Counted from the first letter of the stretch, positions 36,209 through 44,217 are shown. The stretch is 64,000 bases of DNA from Robiginitomaculum sp. (GCA_002733905.1 NVXK01000001.1:89770-153769); one strand, 5' to 3'. Made by a program: numbers and translations. Notes: generated by a model from the letters alone, not told the origin.

Positions 36209-37060
36209 TTACTGATTAATCTTTATACCCGTTATCTCCTCCAGTCCTTTTCGGGACATCGAGAGTGTGTGATTGATCTTTTTTTCCAGTTTTACATATA
36301 TTGCATAGAGTTTCGGGTTCTCTCTCGCTGAGATTGTGAGATCACTAACACTGGCCATAATGCAAAAACAACAACTAAGCCTGGACATACCTTTTGCGTA
36401 GGCCCAATGCGGTTTTTGCCCCATTTGCGCTATATAACCAAAGACTTCCTGTTCTGACCACGCATGAATTGGTAGCCAATCAAACCATTCTCTGCCGGCT
36501 TTCGAGTTTTTCTGATTGAAAGTAAACGGGTTACGTTTGGCTCTAGCAGAGCTTTCTTGGGCTCTAAATCCCATGCAATTGACTAATAATTTGTTGTACT
36601 GCGGATTTCGTTTTAAGAACCGTCTCAATTCGCGCTCAATAGGCCCACGTTTAAGATCACTTGTGCATTGGCGAATACTAGGGCTGGGAAACATACCTCG
36701 CTCCTCGATCATTTGTAGCAGGCCTCGACGCGCTTTTGCAATTATGAGGGGATATCCAAATCCGTAATTTTGAATGTGGTCAATATTACCCTCCCATTCG
36801 ACCTCACCAAGATCCGCATGAATAAGAATGATTTGTGCGTCGGGTATTTTATAGGCTCGCAGGGCGAGCAACATGGCTTGGCTGTCTTTTCCGGCCGAAT
36901 GACTGACAGCAAAGAGCGCGCCGCGCTGTACCAGTTCCTCAATATGAGGAGGAATGACAAGTTTGCGTAATTTTGGAGCAAACATCTCAAATTGGGCGCG
37001 GGCTTTATGAGGGACATCGATTGGATGGACAATTGTAGGGTCTTTGATTTGTGTAGACAT
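36209..37060 (-). CDS. PAPS-reductase-like PP-loop protein
   Basis: The start chosen is ATG at 37060 behind GGAGA, giving 283 aa. The PP-loop SHSAGKDSQAM (SAGKDS at residues 55-60) is intact. A later MGFRAQESSARAKRNPF and the cluster LSCCFCIMAS resemble the plasmid/phage PAPS-reductase family, in which the cysteines are conserved. The next gene downstream is the ParB-domain protein, and PAPS-reductase plus ParB-domain neighbours recur on mobile elements (IbrA/IbrB is one described pair). Sulfate reduction is unlikely; a regulatory or nucleic-acid-modifying role is inferred. Confidence 0.75.
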   Translation of the reverse strand: MSTQIKDPTIVHPIDVPHKARAQFEMFAPKLRKLVIPPHIEELVQRGALFAVSHSAGKDSQAMLLALRAYKIPDAQIILIHADLGEVEWEGNIDHIQNYGFGYPLIIAKARRGLLQMIEERGMFPSPSIRQCTSDLKRGPIERELRRFLKRNPQYNKLLVNCMGFRAQESSARAKRNPFTFNQKNSKAGREWFDWLPIHAWSEQEVFGYIAQMGQKPHWAYAKGMSRLSCCFCIMASVSDLTISARENPKLYAIYVKLEKKINHTLSMSRKGLEEITGIKINQ

Positions 37061-37110
37061 ATAAATCTCCGTAATTAGGAGCATGGTCTGCAATCCATGC
37101 TCCTAATGTG

Positions 37111-37722
37111 TTAGTCAGTGTAAATTCGGATGATTTTGGTGTTCACCTTGCACGTCGAGAACGTCGTATTAGGAAGTTCCTCCATAGTTTCGGCGTCTGG
37201 GTGATGATATGTGATTGGCACCAACGCCACTAAACAAGGCCGCTCTTGATGTCCGTTGCGCCCCATGAGAGACATTGCCGCCTCAATATGTGCTTTCACA
37301 CGGTCAAAAGGTGGGTTCATAATCACCCGGGGTATTTCGATTTGATTTTGGGCTTGTTGTGCATATTCCAAAAAACACATTTGCCATGTATTGCAATACA
37401 GAGGCTCGGAATCGAGTTTACGTGCGAGTTGAATATTTCGTTCAACCACGACCATTTCAAATTGTGAATGCCCTGCTCGGTAGAGCGCACGAATGAGGGC
37501 GCCCGTGCCACCACTTGGCTCTAAGGTTCTCACATCCCCTTGTGGTCCAAGATATTCAACCATTCTATCGGCCACTTCATCGGGGGTTACATGGCATTGC
37601 GTGGCTTTATCTACATAGATGGGCTCTACAATTTCAACCTTTTCAGGTTTGATGTATTCTGGTTTTTCCACATAAGAAATCCGCAGAGGTTTTTGTGGCC
37701 GTGTGTATAAATCTATATTCAT
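37111..37722 (-). CDS. Adenine-type methyltransferase-like protein
   Basis: The start preferred is ATG at 37722 (MNIDLYTRPQK), giving 203 aa. SAM motif LEPSGGTG at residues 67-74, an acidic VVVERN, and NPPF at 136-139 are visible, preceded by the CHVTPDEVADRMVEYL helix typical of plasmid methyltransferase-like proteins. There is no separate target recognition domain. It sits 50 bp upstream of the PAPS-reductase-like gene. On leading regions such orphan methyltransferases can protect incoming DNA; that is inference. Confidence 0.7.
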   Translation of the reverse strand: MNIDLYTRPQKPLRISYVEKPEYIKPEKVEIVEPIYVDKATQCHVTPDEVADRMVEYLGPQGDVRTLEPSGGTGALIRALYRAGHSQFEMVVVERNIQLARKLDSEPLYCNTWQMCFLEYAQQAQNQIEIPRVIMNPPFDRVKAHIEAAMSLMGRNGHQERPCLVALVPITYHHPDAETMEELPNTTFSTCKVNTKIIRIYTD

Positions 37723-37794
37723 TATCTTTTCGCTTTCCATTGATTTGCGCGTGCCAGGCTTCTCTTTTCAGAAACGCAGACACCGTTTTTGTAT

Positions 37795-37875
37795 AATTTG
37801 TGAATTTTTCGAGTATGGGATGTGATGAAATCCCTCCGCTCGAAAGCAGGGGATTCCATCTGGTATGCATTTAAA
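37795..37875 (-). promoter_or_regulatory. Hairpin leader of the methyltransferase-like gene
   Basis: On the minus strand GATGGAATCCCCT pairs with AGGGATTTCATC (about 37820-37858), with G-U pairs, around a CTTTCGAG-containing loop. No U-run follows, so an attenuator or end-protecting hairpin is more likely than a terminator. Confidence 0.4.
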
Positions 37876-37885
37876 GGGGGCTGCA

Positions 37886-39352
37886 TTAGCTCAGTTCTTC
37901 AACTTTTTCGCGAATAGCCAATTTTTCCCAGTCCAAAGGCAGAGATTTTTTGGGCTTGTCGATAATTTGAATAGCCGAATATGCCTGGTAGAGATCGTAA
38001 CTACGCGTTGAGACCCGAAGTCTGAAGACTGGCACACCAATCAACTGATAGACGCCATCTTTCCAACCGGATTGCACGCGCACGCCATCGCTGGTAATTC
38101 CTACGGTTTTGAAATGCGCGTAAGACCCCTTTGAATGCGCCGAATACAAACTTTGCGGCACGAGTGTAACATTGGCTATTTTTGGATCCCCATATGATTT
38201 TGCGCGTTTGTGAGATTCAGCGATTTGTATATTCCAAAGGGCTTGCAAACGAATAAGGTCCTCATCGGTCGGGTTGATGATTGGCGATTTTGTCTTGGTA
38301 GATGTTGATTGACGTCGTTCTACAGGTGTTGGAACCTCATAACCTGACGCCTGCATAAGCTCACGCCACTCGGTATTTGTAAGTTCTACAGAGCGCGTGG
38401 GGGCAATATGTAAGGGCAGGGTAACGGGAGATTCCAATATATAACCATAATCGCTTAGGGTTGCTTTGGGTTTTTCAGCGCCCATTTTGCGAGCAAAAGT
38501 TTGTAAAATAACCGGCGTAAGGTCTTTGGTGTAAACCTCCACAGGGCCAAGCATTTGGCGTTCATAGGACAATCTATTGAGATAATGGGTAAGCCAGCGT
38601 TGACGGAAGGTGCTCGAAATTGTGTTTTCCAGTCGTTCAATATTTTTAGCTTTGCACTCAGCATGAGTAATATCGCCCTTTTTGAGCTGATGGTACAAAT
38701 GTGTTGATGCACCGCTATAACTGCCTGATAAGGTTTCAATCTGATCATCGGACAAATCTCTAATCCAAATACCAAGGTAATTTTCCGCATCATTTTTCAC
38801 TCGCTGATGATCTCTGAGTGATTTCAGTAGGGTTTCAATACGTCGCGTCCGCACTCTGGGATCGTTTTTGTGGTTTGCGTGCGCTTGAACACCGATGATT
38901 TTCCAGTTCCAGTATTTTACGGCTTCAGAGGCTTTGACAGATTTTTCAATATTGCTTGAAATTCGTTCCTGGTCTTTACGGGCGCGTTTTTCGGAATGAT
39001 GACCGATCAGTATCGGTTGACCAAAGGGGATGTTACTTGAAATATCGCGCGCAGCATTGGCAAATGCATCTGCTTGCGTGGCTCTATTTTCAGCAATGCC
39101 TTCTAATCTGTCCATTTTGGCTTCAGCGCGTTCAACCATTGTTGTTTGTTCAGCCGTAATTTCTCCGGCAAGCTCAATACAAAAATCTTCACGAGCAGGG
39201 GTCCACATTGGGGCAACAAACAATTCTTGTTTTGGTGCCCACTTAAAACCTGCATCTTTGACGCGTAAATATAGCTCTTTATCGAGCCTACTGGACGCGT
39301 AGAGCCTAAGCTTGTTATCTTCTACACTATAGGTTGCTTCTAAATCTGACAT
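37886..39352 (-). CDS. DUF3560 plasmid protein
   Basis: The start is ATG at 39352 behind AGGAGATAAC, giving 488 aa; the longer frame would read through element E4. The N-terminus (ATYSVEDNKLRLYASSRLD, then AGFKWAPKQELFVAPMWTP) is the DUF3560 signature, widespread on conjugative plasmids of Alpha- and Gammaproteobacteria. A coiled, charged middle and a C-terminal region of unknown fold follow. Function of the family is not established. Confidence 0.85.
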   Translation of the reverse strand: MSDLEATYSVEDNKLRLYASSRLDKELYLRVKDAGFKWAPKQELFVAPMWTPAREDFCIELAGEITAEQTTMVERAEAKMDRLEGIAENRATQADAFANAARDISSNIPFGQPILIGHHSEKRARKDQERISSNIEKSVKASEAVKYWNWKIIGVQAHANHKNDPRVRTRRIETLLKSLRDHQRVKNDAENYLGIWIRDLSDDQIETLSGSYSGASTHLYHQLKKGDITHAECKAKNIERLENTISSTFRQRWLTHYLNRLSYERQMLGPVEVYTKDLTPVILQTFARKMGAEKPKATLSDYGYILESPVTLPLHIAPTRSVELTNTEWRELMQASGYEVPTPVERRQSTSTKTKSPIINPTDEDLIRLQALWNIQIAESHKRAKSYGDPKIANVTLVPQSLYSAHSKGSYAHFKTVGITSDGVRVQSGWKDGVYQLIGVPVFRLRVSTRSYDLYQAYSAIQIIDKPKKSLPLDWEKLAIREKVEELS

Positions 39353-39410
39353 GTTATCTCCTAAAAATACCGTGCATTCCCAAGCTTTTGAGATCGGGTA
39401 CGGTTTCTGG

Positions 39411-39587
39411 CCGGACAATTCCGGTAAGGAGGCCGCGTCATTTGAAGGGCGAAGGTCAAAACCAAGGGAGCGTAGCGAGTGCAGAACAAGCGTTTTCGTG
39501 TCTATTTTGAGCAAAGCGAAAAAATCGATGCGAAAGGGCAGTTTTGAACGCAAGCCCGTACAAATGGTAAGCAACGGAACGGAATTG
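39411..39587 (+). repeat. Structured dispersed element E4
   Basis: The 5' hairpin is CCGGA-caat-TCCGG (39411-39424). P1 is CAATTCCG/CGGAATTG (39416-39423 with 39580-39587) and P2 CATTTG/CAAATG (39439-39444 with 39561-39566). TCAAAAC pairs with GTTTTGA inside. The core is TGTCTATTTTGAGCAAAGCG then AAAAAATCGATG, whose TGTC/GATG ends pair through wobbles only on the + strand. It lies about 60 bp upstream of the DUF3560 gene. Confidence 0.75.
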
Positions 39588-39680
39588 TCTAAGAAAATGG
39601 CCTGATGGCTTTAAAGAGTTATTTTTGAGGGAGAATAATTCATCTCAACCTCATTCCCATATTATATATGTGTAGATAGG

Positions 39681-39701
39681 AAAACGCCCCCGAAGGGGGC
39701 G
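39681..39701 (-). terminator. Intrinsic terminator after dnaN
   Basis: CGCCCCC-gaa-GGGGGCG forms a strong hairpin 15 bp beyond the dnaN stop, followed on the minus strand by TTTTCC. Confidence 0.8.
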
Positions 39702-39716
39702 CAACCAATTTACACA

Positions 39717-40859
39717 CTAACCGTTGTACGTCATCAAAACTTGAGTGAGTTGTGGAAGTTCGGTATTATGAAGTGTGATTGGACTTCTATGGTCTACAAT
39801 CGCCATTCTAATTGTTGGGTTTTCAGTTTTAGAGTATCCGGCCGCTACAATAGCTTGCGAGAACAAGTCAATTCTAAGGCTAAGCGTTGTATCTTCGCCA
39901 GTATGGCGAATAATTTCAGTTTCTGTTGTGAGGAGTGGCTCAAACCTTTCATCATCACAAAGGCTCGTCATTTCAATACTGCCATTTACGTTTAGTTTCA
40001 CTGGATGTTTTTCATATGGTCCAAATATTGTTTTAAAACGTGTCTTATGCGGTGCGATAGCACGTACAAGATTTTGAGCTTTAATTTCGACGAATTCAGT
40101 GTTTTTAGGGATGACCCGATGATAATCGGGAAATGTACCGTCAATAGCTTTAGTCGTGAGCGCAAAGTCTCCTACCGTGAACCTGATACGCAATTCATCT
40201 GTACTTAAACAGGCCGTTTCACCTTTTTTGGCATTGGTTAAGGCCTTTAAGATCAATTTAATTGACTGGTATTGGATGATTACGCCTTCAAAATTTTCGG
40301 TATGCTTGCCTGTTTCGTACTTCGCAAGCCTATGGCCATCAGTGGCGACAAAGGATAGATTTTGATGGATGGAATGCATAAAAATACCATTGAGGTAATA
40401 TCGGGCTTCTTCCTGAGACATGCATGGCGCTACACTTTTGAGAATCTTCAGAAGCACCTCGGCTTCAAACTCGAATTGCAGTGTCTTGGTGATTTCCGGC
40501 CCCCGCATGTATGGAAACCCGTCTTCAAAGTCCAAGCATTTGATATTTTGCAGTATTTCGTCTTGTTCAAAACTGACAAGATCGGGTGTGACGTCCACGC
40601 TTACCGGGTCTTTCGCATTGAAAGATTTAGTGATTAATTTGAGGGTGCTCAGATCAATAAAAATTTCAGCATTTGTTGGTTCGGTGCAGCCTGTAGCAAC
40701 AATCGTCTCAACTTCATTGTCGAGATCAGTATTTGCAAAAATCACATTGCCATCATGGACTTTTATAAGCACCGACATAAGAACAGGCAGTTTTGAGCGT
40801 GAATACGCATTGTTTTGAATAAATACATTGAGCATTTTTTTGGATGTCGTGAATTTCAT
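39717..40859 (-). CDS. dnaN: DNA polymerase III beta sliding clamp, element-borne copy
   Basis: The start is ATG at 40859 behind GGGAGAAAACC, giving 380 aa, close to the usual 366-375. The clamp outline is visible: an N-terminal MKFTTSKKMLNVFIQNN, a second-domain YYLNGIFMHSIHQNLSFVATDGHRLAKYE, and a C-terminal hydrophobic end. ATDGHRLA is the most diagnostic motif. A clamp gene here is unusual; it could recruit host polymerase for complementary-strand synthesis after transfer. It follows element E5. Confidence 0.9.
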   Translation of the reverse strand: MKFTTSKKMLNVFIQNNAYSRSKLPVLMSVLIKVHDGNVIFANTDLDNEVETIVATGCTEPTNAEIFIDLSTLKLITKSFNAKDPVSVDVTPDLVSFEQDEILQNIKCLDFEDGFPYMRGPEITKTLQFEFEAEVLLKILKSVAPCMSQEEARYYLNGIFMHSIHQNLSFVATDGHRLAKYETGKHTENFEGVIIQYQSIKLILKALTNAKKGETACLSTDELRIRFTVGDFALTTKAIDGTFPDYHRVIPKNTEFVEIKAQNLVRAIAPHKTRFKTIFGPYEKHPVKLNVNGSIEMTSLCDDERFEPLLTTETEIIRHTGEDTTLSLRIDLFSQAIVAAGYSKTENPTIRMAIVDHRSPITLHNTELPQLTQVLMTYNG

Positions 40860-40919
40860 GGTTTTCTCCCATAGAGTATGAAGCCAAAACCCGCACAACA
40901 CGGCGGGCATGACGTAAGG

Positions 40920-41120
40920 CCGGACAATTCCGGTAGGGAGGTCGAAGTGTTTTTAGACCGAAGATCAAAACCAAACGAGCCGAGCGAGAGCCGTGAAGCG
41001 TTTGCATGTCTATTTTTAAGCAAAGCGCAAAAATCGATGGGCGATAAGCAGTTTTGAACGCAGAGAGAAAAATGATATGAGAACGGAACGGAATTGGCCA
41101 ACACCGTGAATGTTGGCCAA
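40920..41120 (+). repeat. Structured dispersed element E5
   Basis: The 5' hairpin is CCGGA-caat-TCCGG (40920-40933). P1 is CAATTCCG/CGGAATTG (40925-40932 with 41089-41096), and P2 is a T5/A5 stem extended by G-T wobbles on the + strand. CAAAAC/GTTTTG and the core TGTCTATTTTTAAGCAAAGCG...AAAAATCGATG are present. A local hairpin TTGGCCAACA/TGTTGGCCAA (41094-41120) overlaps the end of P1, so the two are alternatives. It is upstream of dnaN. Confidence 0.7.
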
Positions 41121-41164
41121 ATAGGGTTCAAATTCATAAAATATCCAGCAATCAATATACCTGA

Positions 41165-41653
41165 TTACCACCAATCAATATCATACCCTTTTTCTTTACA
41201 AGCTTGCCCCACTTTGATTTCCAGGCTTCGATTATTGATGTCGTACAAATCCCGCAACATCAATTTTACCTCTTCAGATGTGATCTTGAACGGCAAATCT
41301 GTGACATATTTTGAATTATTCCACATACGGGATATATCTTCTTGGGCGTCACTTAGGGACATTTCATGATACTCCCCATAATATTCGGCGTAGTTAATCC
41401 CAATAACTTCACAAATATAATGCGCCACGATGTGAATGTTGGAATCCGTAGTGCCGTCACAACCATATCCCGGTATATATGGCCTGAGCGTAAATTGTTC
41501 GGTTCCGTAGCCAGCATCGTTGGGAGAAAACCCGTTATGTTCGTTCCAGATAATATGAAACGGCTTTAAAACTGGGTTTTGTTTGATTTTATGTGAAAAG
41601 TTGTTGCGGGTTTTTCGATCCAGTTCATCGAGGTCTATAAATGCGCCCATCAT
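41165..41653 (-). CDS. Hypothetical protein
   Basis: A 162-aa protein with no recognised domain (MMGAFIDLDELDRKTRNNFS); the C-terminus ends YDIDWW. The start overlaps the stop of the 41650 gene by 4 bp. It is the last gene of a four-gene operon headed by the 42577 start. Confidence 0.55.
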   Translation of the reverse strand: MMGAFIDLDELDRKTRNNFSHKIKQNPVLKPFHIIWNEHNGFSPNDAGYGTEQFTLRPYIPGYGCDGTTDSNIHIVAHYICEVIGINYAEYYGEYHEMSLSDAQEDISRMWNNSKYVTDLPFKITSEEVKLMLRDLYDINNRSLEIKVGQACKEKGYDIDWW

Positions 41654-41928
41654 AACATGGCTCCATCATCCAGTTCCCACGCCGTAAGAATATGCAATGC
41701 CTGAGCATAATTTGTCGCCTCAACAGGGGTTGAGAAAGTAATATCGATGTCTATATGACCATCAGGTATTTCACGGGTATCACAAAGGTATCCATTCTCG
41801 TCTAAAATGACTGTGTAAACATCATAAGAGTCCGCTTGCGCGATATCGCATCCTTCATATCCTAAAGGTTCGGTAGTTTCCGGGATGCACTTCATCGGTG
41901 TTATGCGAATTTCTGTTGTAACACTCAT
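41650..41928 (-). CDS. Small hypothetical protein
   Basis: A 92-aa acidic protein (MSVTTEIRITPMKCIPETTE) without a recognised domain. It overlaps both neighbours (by 1 and 4 bp), which supports its reality. Confidence 0.55.
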   Translation of the reverse strand: MSVTTEIRITPMKCIPETTEPLGYEGCDIAQADSYDVYTVILDENGYLCDTREIPDGHIDIDITFSTPVEATNYAQALHILTAWELDDGAML

Positions 41929-42323
41929 TACTCCGCCCCCAAGTTTTTAGGAACGTTGAGGTAATGGATGTGTAAATCGTGATCATTTTCCTTCAAGACT
42001 GCGTAAGCTTGTTCATTGTCATCAGCTATGGGTCCGTATGCACCTGCATCCCATTCATCTTCTATGAGACCTCGTAAATAGGCTTCACGTGCAGCAACGG
42101 TGCGATGTAGTTTCACCTCTAAGCCGTTTTTGTGTTCAACAACCGTGACATAGGCGAACATTTCATCGGGTATCTCTTCCAAAATAGTGCGGTCTTCACA
42201 CGCGTTACAGGAACCTTGTTCAAACATTTCAGCTAACACCCATTGTTGGGTATCCTTATCAAAAGCTACGAATGCGTCTCGACGCACATCTTCGCTCTTA
42301 CAGGTTTTACAACGAATTCTCAT
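41928..42323 (-). CDS. Hypothetical protein with zinc-ribbon-like cysteines
   Basis: A 131-aa acidic protein whose first 45 residues have two CxxC pairs (RCKTCKSED and SCNACEDR), fitting a small zinc ribbon. The rest has no recognised fold. It overlaps the upstream gene by 4 bp. Confidence 0.6.
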   Translation of the reverse strand: MRIRCKTCKSEDVRRDAFVAFDKDTQQWVLAEMFEQGSCNACEDRTILEEIPDEMFAYVTVVEHKNGLEVKLHRTVAAREAYLRGLIEDEWDAGAYGPIADDNEQAYAVLKENDHDLHIHYLNVPKNLGAE

Positions 42324-42577
42324 TGGACCACTCCATTACCACGATTGGAGTCCGCACGTTTCGCATCGGCCATAGCCTGCAAAGCTTCTTGAGTGACTTC
42401 GATTACATAATCACGACCATTATCTTGAGCGATGAATGTGTAGGCTCCTGAATTGGAATTATAGACAGGCACCCGTATTTTCGCAGTTTTTGACACAATG
42501 GTATGTGAGTTCTCCGTAGTATTTTGATTAAAAGACCAAATCTGGAGAGCGTTTGGCTTTAGATATTGTTCTGACAT
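42320..42577 (-). CDS. Small hypothetical protein downstream of element E6
   Basis: The start is ATG at 42577 behind GAGGAAAATCATT, giving 85 aa (MSEQYLKPNALQIWSFNQNT). The longer frame would run through E6. The protein is beta-rich by eye, with no recognised domain. It is the first gene of the four-gene operon. Confidence 0.55.
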   Translation of the reverse strand: MSEQYLKPNALQIWSFNQNTTENSHTIVSKTAKIRVPVYNSNSGAYTFIAQDNGRDYVIEVTQEALQAMADAKRADSNRGNGVVQ

Positions 42578-42642
42578 AATGATTTTCCTCATGTTCAAAC
42601 ATCTGATTTCCTCCAAGCTTGATGGCTTTGAGCAAATGTAAG

Positions 42643-42818
42643 ATCGGATAATTCCGATAGGGAGGGCGCGCATTATTGGTGTGAAGTGCAAAACCAAGGG
42701 AGCGAAGCGAGCGCAGAACAAGCGTTCTTCTGTCTATTTTTGAGGCACGAAAAAATCGATGGAGGAATGCAGTTTTGAAGTTTGCAAAGCAATAATGGTA
42801 AGCGGACGGACTGGAATT
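42643..42818 (+). repeat. Structured dispersed element E6
   Basis: The 5' hairpin ATCGGA-taat-TCCGAT (42643-42658) differs in sequence from CCGGA/TCCGG of E3-E5 but keeps pairing. P1 is AATTCC/GGAATT (42650-42655 with 42813-42818). P2 is CATTATTG/CAATAATG (42671-42678 with 42790-42797). CAAAACCAAG, GGAGCGAAGCGAG, TGTCTATTTTTGAG, AAAAAATCGATG and GCAGTTTTGAA are conserved. It lies about 65 bp upstream of the 42577 operon. Confidence 0.75.
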
Positions 42819-42916
42819 TCCGCATTTGTTAGTCACGATAAGGATTTGAAGACTTCATAGGTCAATGAAACCAAATTGAATCGTATCGGGTATAATCGGG
42901 TATTTATACGATACAT

Positions 42917-43213
42917 CTATCCGGTTTTTGTACGGCGCTTCTTATACAAAGTGCCAAAAAAGACGAATGTCCAGTAAGGAAGGTATAGATAGGATGTGTA
43001 TCTCCCCCAATATTGGGTAATGCCATAATGGATAATCTGATCTGTATTGATTGGTACTTTACCAGTGCCATCAATTTCAGCCTTAAAGATAACTATGATC
43101 AGAGCGGCCGTAATCAACCCCCCAATCAAATAGCATAGCAGAAGGGGGGCGACATATTTTCCCCAAACGGGGTGATGAAGAAAGGCTCTAAGACTTTTTG
43201 GTAGGGAAGGCAT
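42917..43213 (-). CDS. Small membrane protein
   Basis: A 98-aa protein with two predicted membrane segments (about residues 20-43 and 70-88) separated by a polar loop, and a basic C-terminus (YKKRRTKTG). It overlaps the end of the 43188 gene by 26 bp. Function is unknown; entry exclusion or immunity would fit its size but there is no direct evidence. Confidence 0.55.
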   Translation of the reverse strand: MPSLPKSLRAFLHHPVWGKYVAPLLLCYLIGGLITAALIIVIFKAEIDGTGKVPINTDQIIHYGITQYWGRYTSYLYLPYWTFVFFGTLYKKRRTKTG

Positions 43214-43592
43214 AAATAATGGCCGTAGGGCGGGTCGTCATAGCTTGTGAGCCGTCCAGACCGTCCTGTATGGATTGTGCCAATATAATATTATCCAGTC
43301 TATCCCGTTTTATCAGTGCATGTTGAAGCAGTTTTTCAGCAAACTGCAAGGTGACCAATTTCGTATTGATGGTATGGGCAGAGTTTATCTCTTCCATAGG
43401 ATTACCAACAGGGATCCAACTTCCGTCTTCTGCTTTGACTTTCAAAATGAAAGGAATGTGAAATACCTGTGTGGCGATTTGCGATCTGAGTTTTTTAGCG
43501 GTGCCTGCGTTAAAACATACGAAAGCGGTATCGACATGTGGGCAGCAAATAGCAAAATCAGCAACGTTATCATAATTTCTTACAGCACTCAT
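43188..43592 (-). CDS. Hypothetical protein
   Basis: The start is ATG at 43592 behind AAGGAGACCTCG, giving 134 aa (MSAVRNYDNVADFAICCPH). No domain was recognised. It is translated ahead of, and overlaps, the small membrane protein gene. Confidence 0.55.
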   Translation of the reverse strand: MSAVRNYDNVADFAICCPHVDTAFVCFNAGTAKKLRSQIATQVFHIPFILKVKAEDGSWIPVGNPMEEINSAHTINTKLVTLQFAEKLLQHALIKRDRLDNIILAQSIQDGLDGSQAMTTRPTAIIYAFPTKKS

Positions 43593-43746
43593 CGAGGTCT
43601 CCTTCACACAAATATGACTAACGCGCAAAAGATAGCAGAACAAGGAGTTATTTGTTGTCTGCTCAAAGCGAAGCGTCTCAACCGAAGGTGTTTGTAAAAC
43701 ACCGAATTCACCCCAAAATCATACCAACCCTAAATTACGATAACCC

Positions 43747-43776
43747 AAAAAAAATGCACCAATCTTTCGATGGTGC
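43747..43776 (-). terminator. Intrinsic terminator after the 43811 gene
   Basis: GCACCATCG-aaa-GATTGGTGC on the minus strand, followed by an uninterrupted T8 run, 35 bp beyond the stop of the 43811 gene. Confidence 0.85.
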
Positions 43777-43810
43777 GAGTTTGGGAACCTAATGATACCT
43801 AGAACTATAG

Positions 43811-44125
43811 TTATTGGAATAGGGAAGTTTCATTTTTACGTAAAATTGGCGTAATTGCCGAGCTTTTTACGAGAGCTTTTCTCATTTCAAGGTCATATCC
43901 ATCATCATTGGCCGCATTTATGATAGCCCCACTATCCATGCCTAATAGGTTGGCCACTAAGAGAACGCTGTTTAACTTCCAGGGTCTTGTGCCTTTCAAT
44001 AGTCTTAGATAGTGAGCATGGGTAATACAGAGTTTGCGTTCAATTAGACTTTCGTCATCACAATTTACAGCAATGGCTACACGCATGATATCTGCTAGGT
44101 TTGTGTTAAATGTATCCGTACTCAT
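43811..44125 (-). CDS. Small putative HTH regulator
   Basis: A 104-aa protein whose middle (CITHAHYLRLLKGTRPWKLN, followed by SVLLVANLLGMDSGAII) resembles the helix arrangement of lambda-repressor-like HTH domains, though the match is loose. It is monocistronic, with a palindrome (GATTAG-tag-CTAATC) 40 bp upstream and a strong terminator behind. It could regulate the divergent conjugation operon. Confidence 0.45.
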   Translation of the reverse strand: MSTDTFNTNLADIMRVAIAVNCDDESLIERKLCITHAHYLRLLKGTRPWKLNSVLLVANLLGMDSGAIINAANDDGYDLEMRKALVKSSAITPILRKNETSLFQ

Positions 44126-44165
44126 AAAATAATCCCATCAACGAGGATTTATCTTTATAACTAAC

Positions 44166-44180
44166 GATTAGTAGCTAATC
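44166..44180. promoter_or_regulatory. Palindromic operator candidate
   Basis: GATTAG (44166-44171) and CTAATC (44175-44180) form a perfect 6+3+6 palindrome 40 bp upstream of the small HTH-like gene, a common place for an autorepressor site. Confidence 0.4.
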
Positions 44181-44217
44181 AATAATTAATTACAAAACAA
44201 GAAAGTTAGGAACTCCC

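Noticed and set aside
39353-39574. N-terminal extension of the DUF3560 protein, and similar extensions at 40860-40910 and 42578-42721
   Set aside because: They run through E elements or their edges; internal ATGs have strong ribosome sites and start the conserved domains.
23032-42818. E elements as integron attC sites
   Set aside because: They are longer and multi-branched, lack GTTRRRY core sites, precede multi-gene operons rather than single cassettes, and no integron integrase is present.
23032-42818. E elements as metabolite riboswitches of the minus-strand genes
   Set aside because: Wobble pairs favour the opposite strand and the downstream genes share no pathway.
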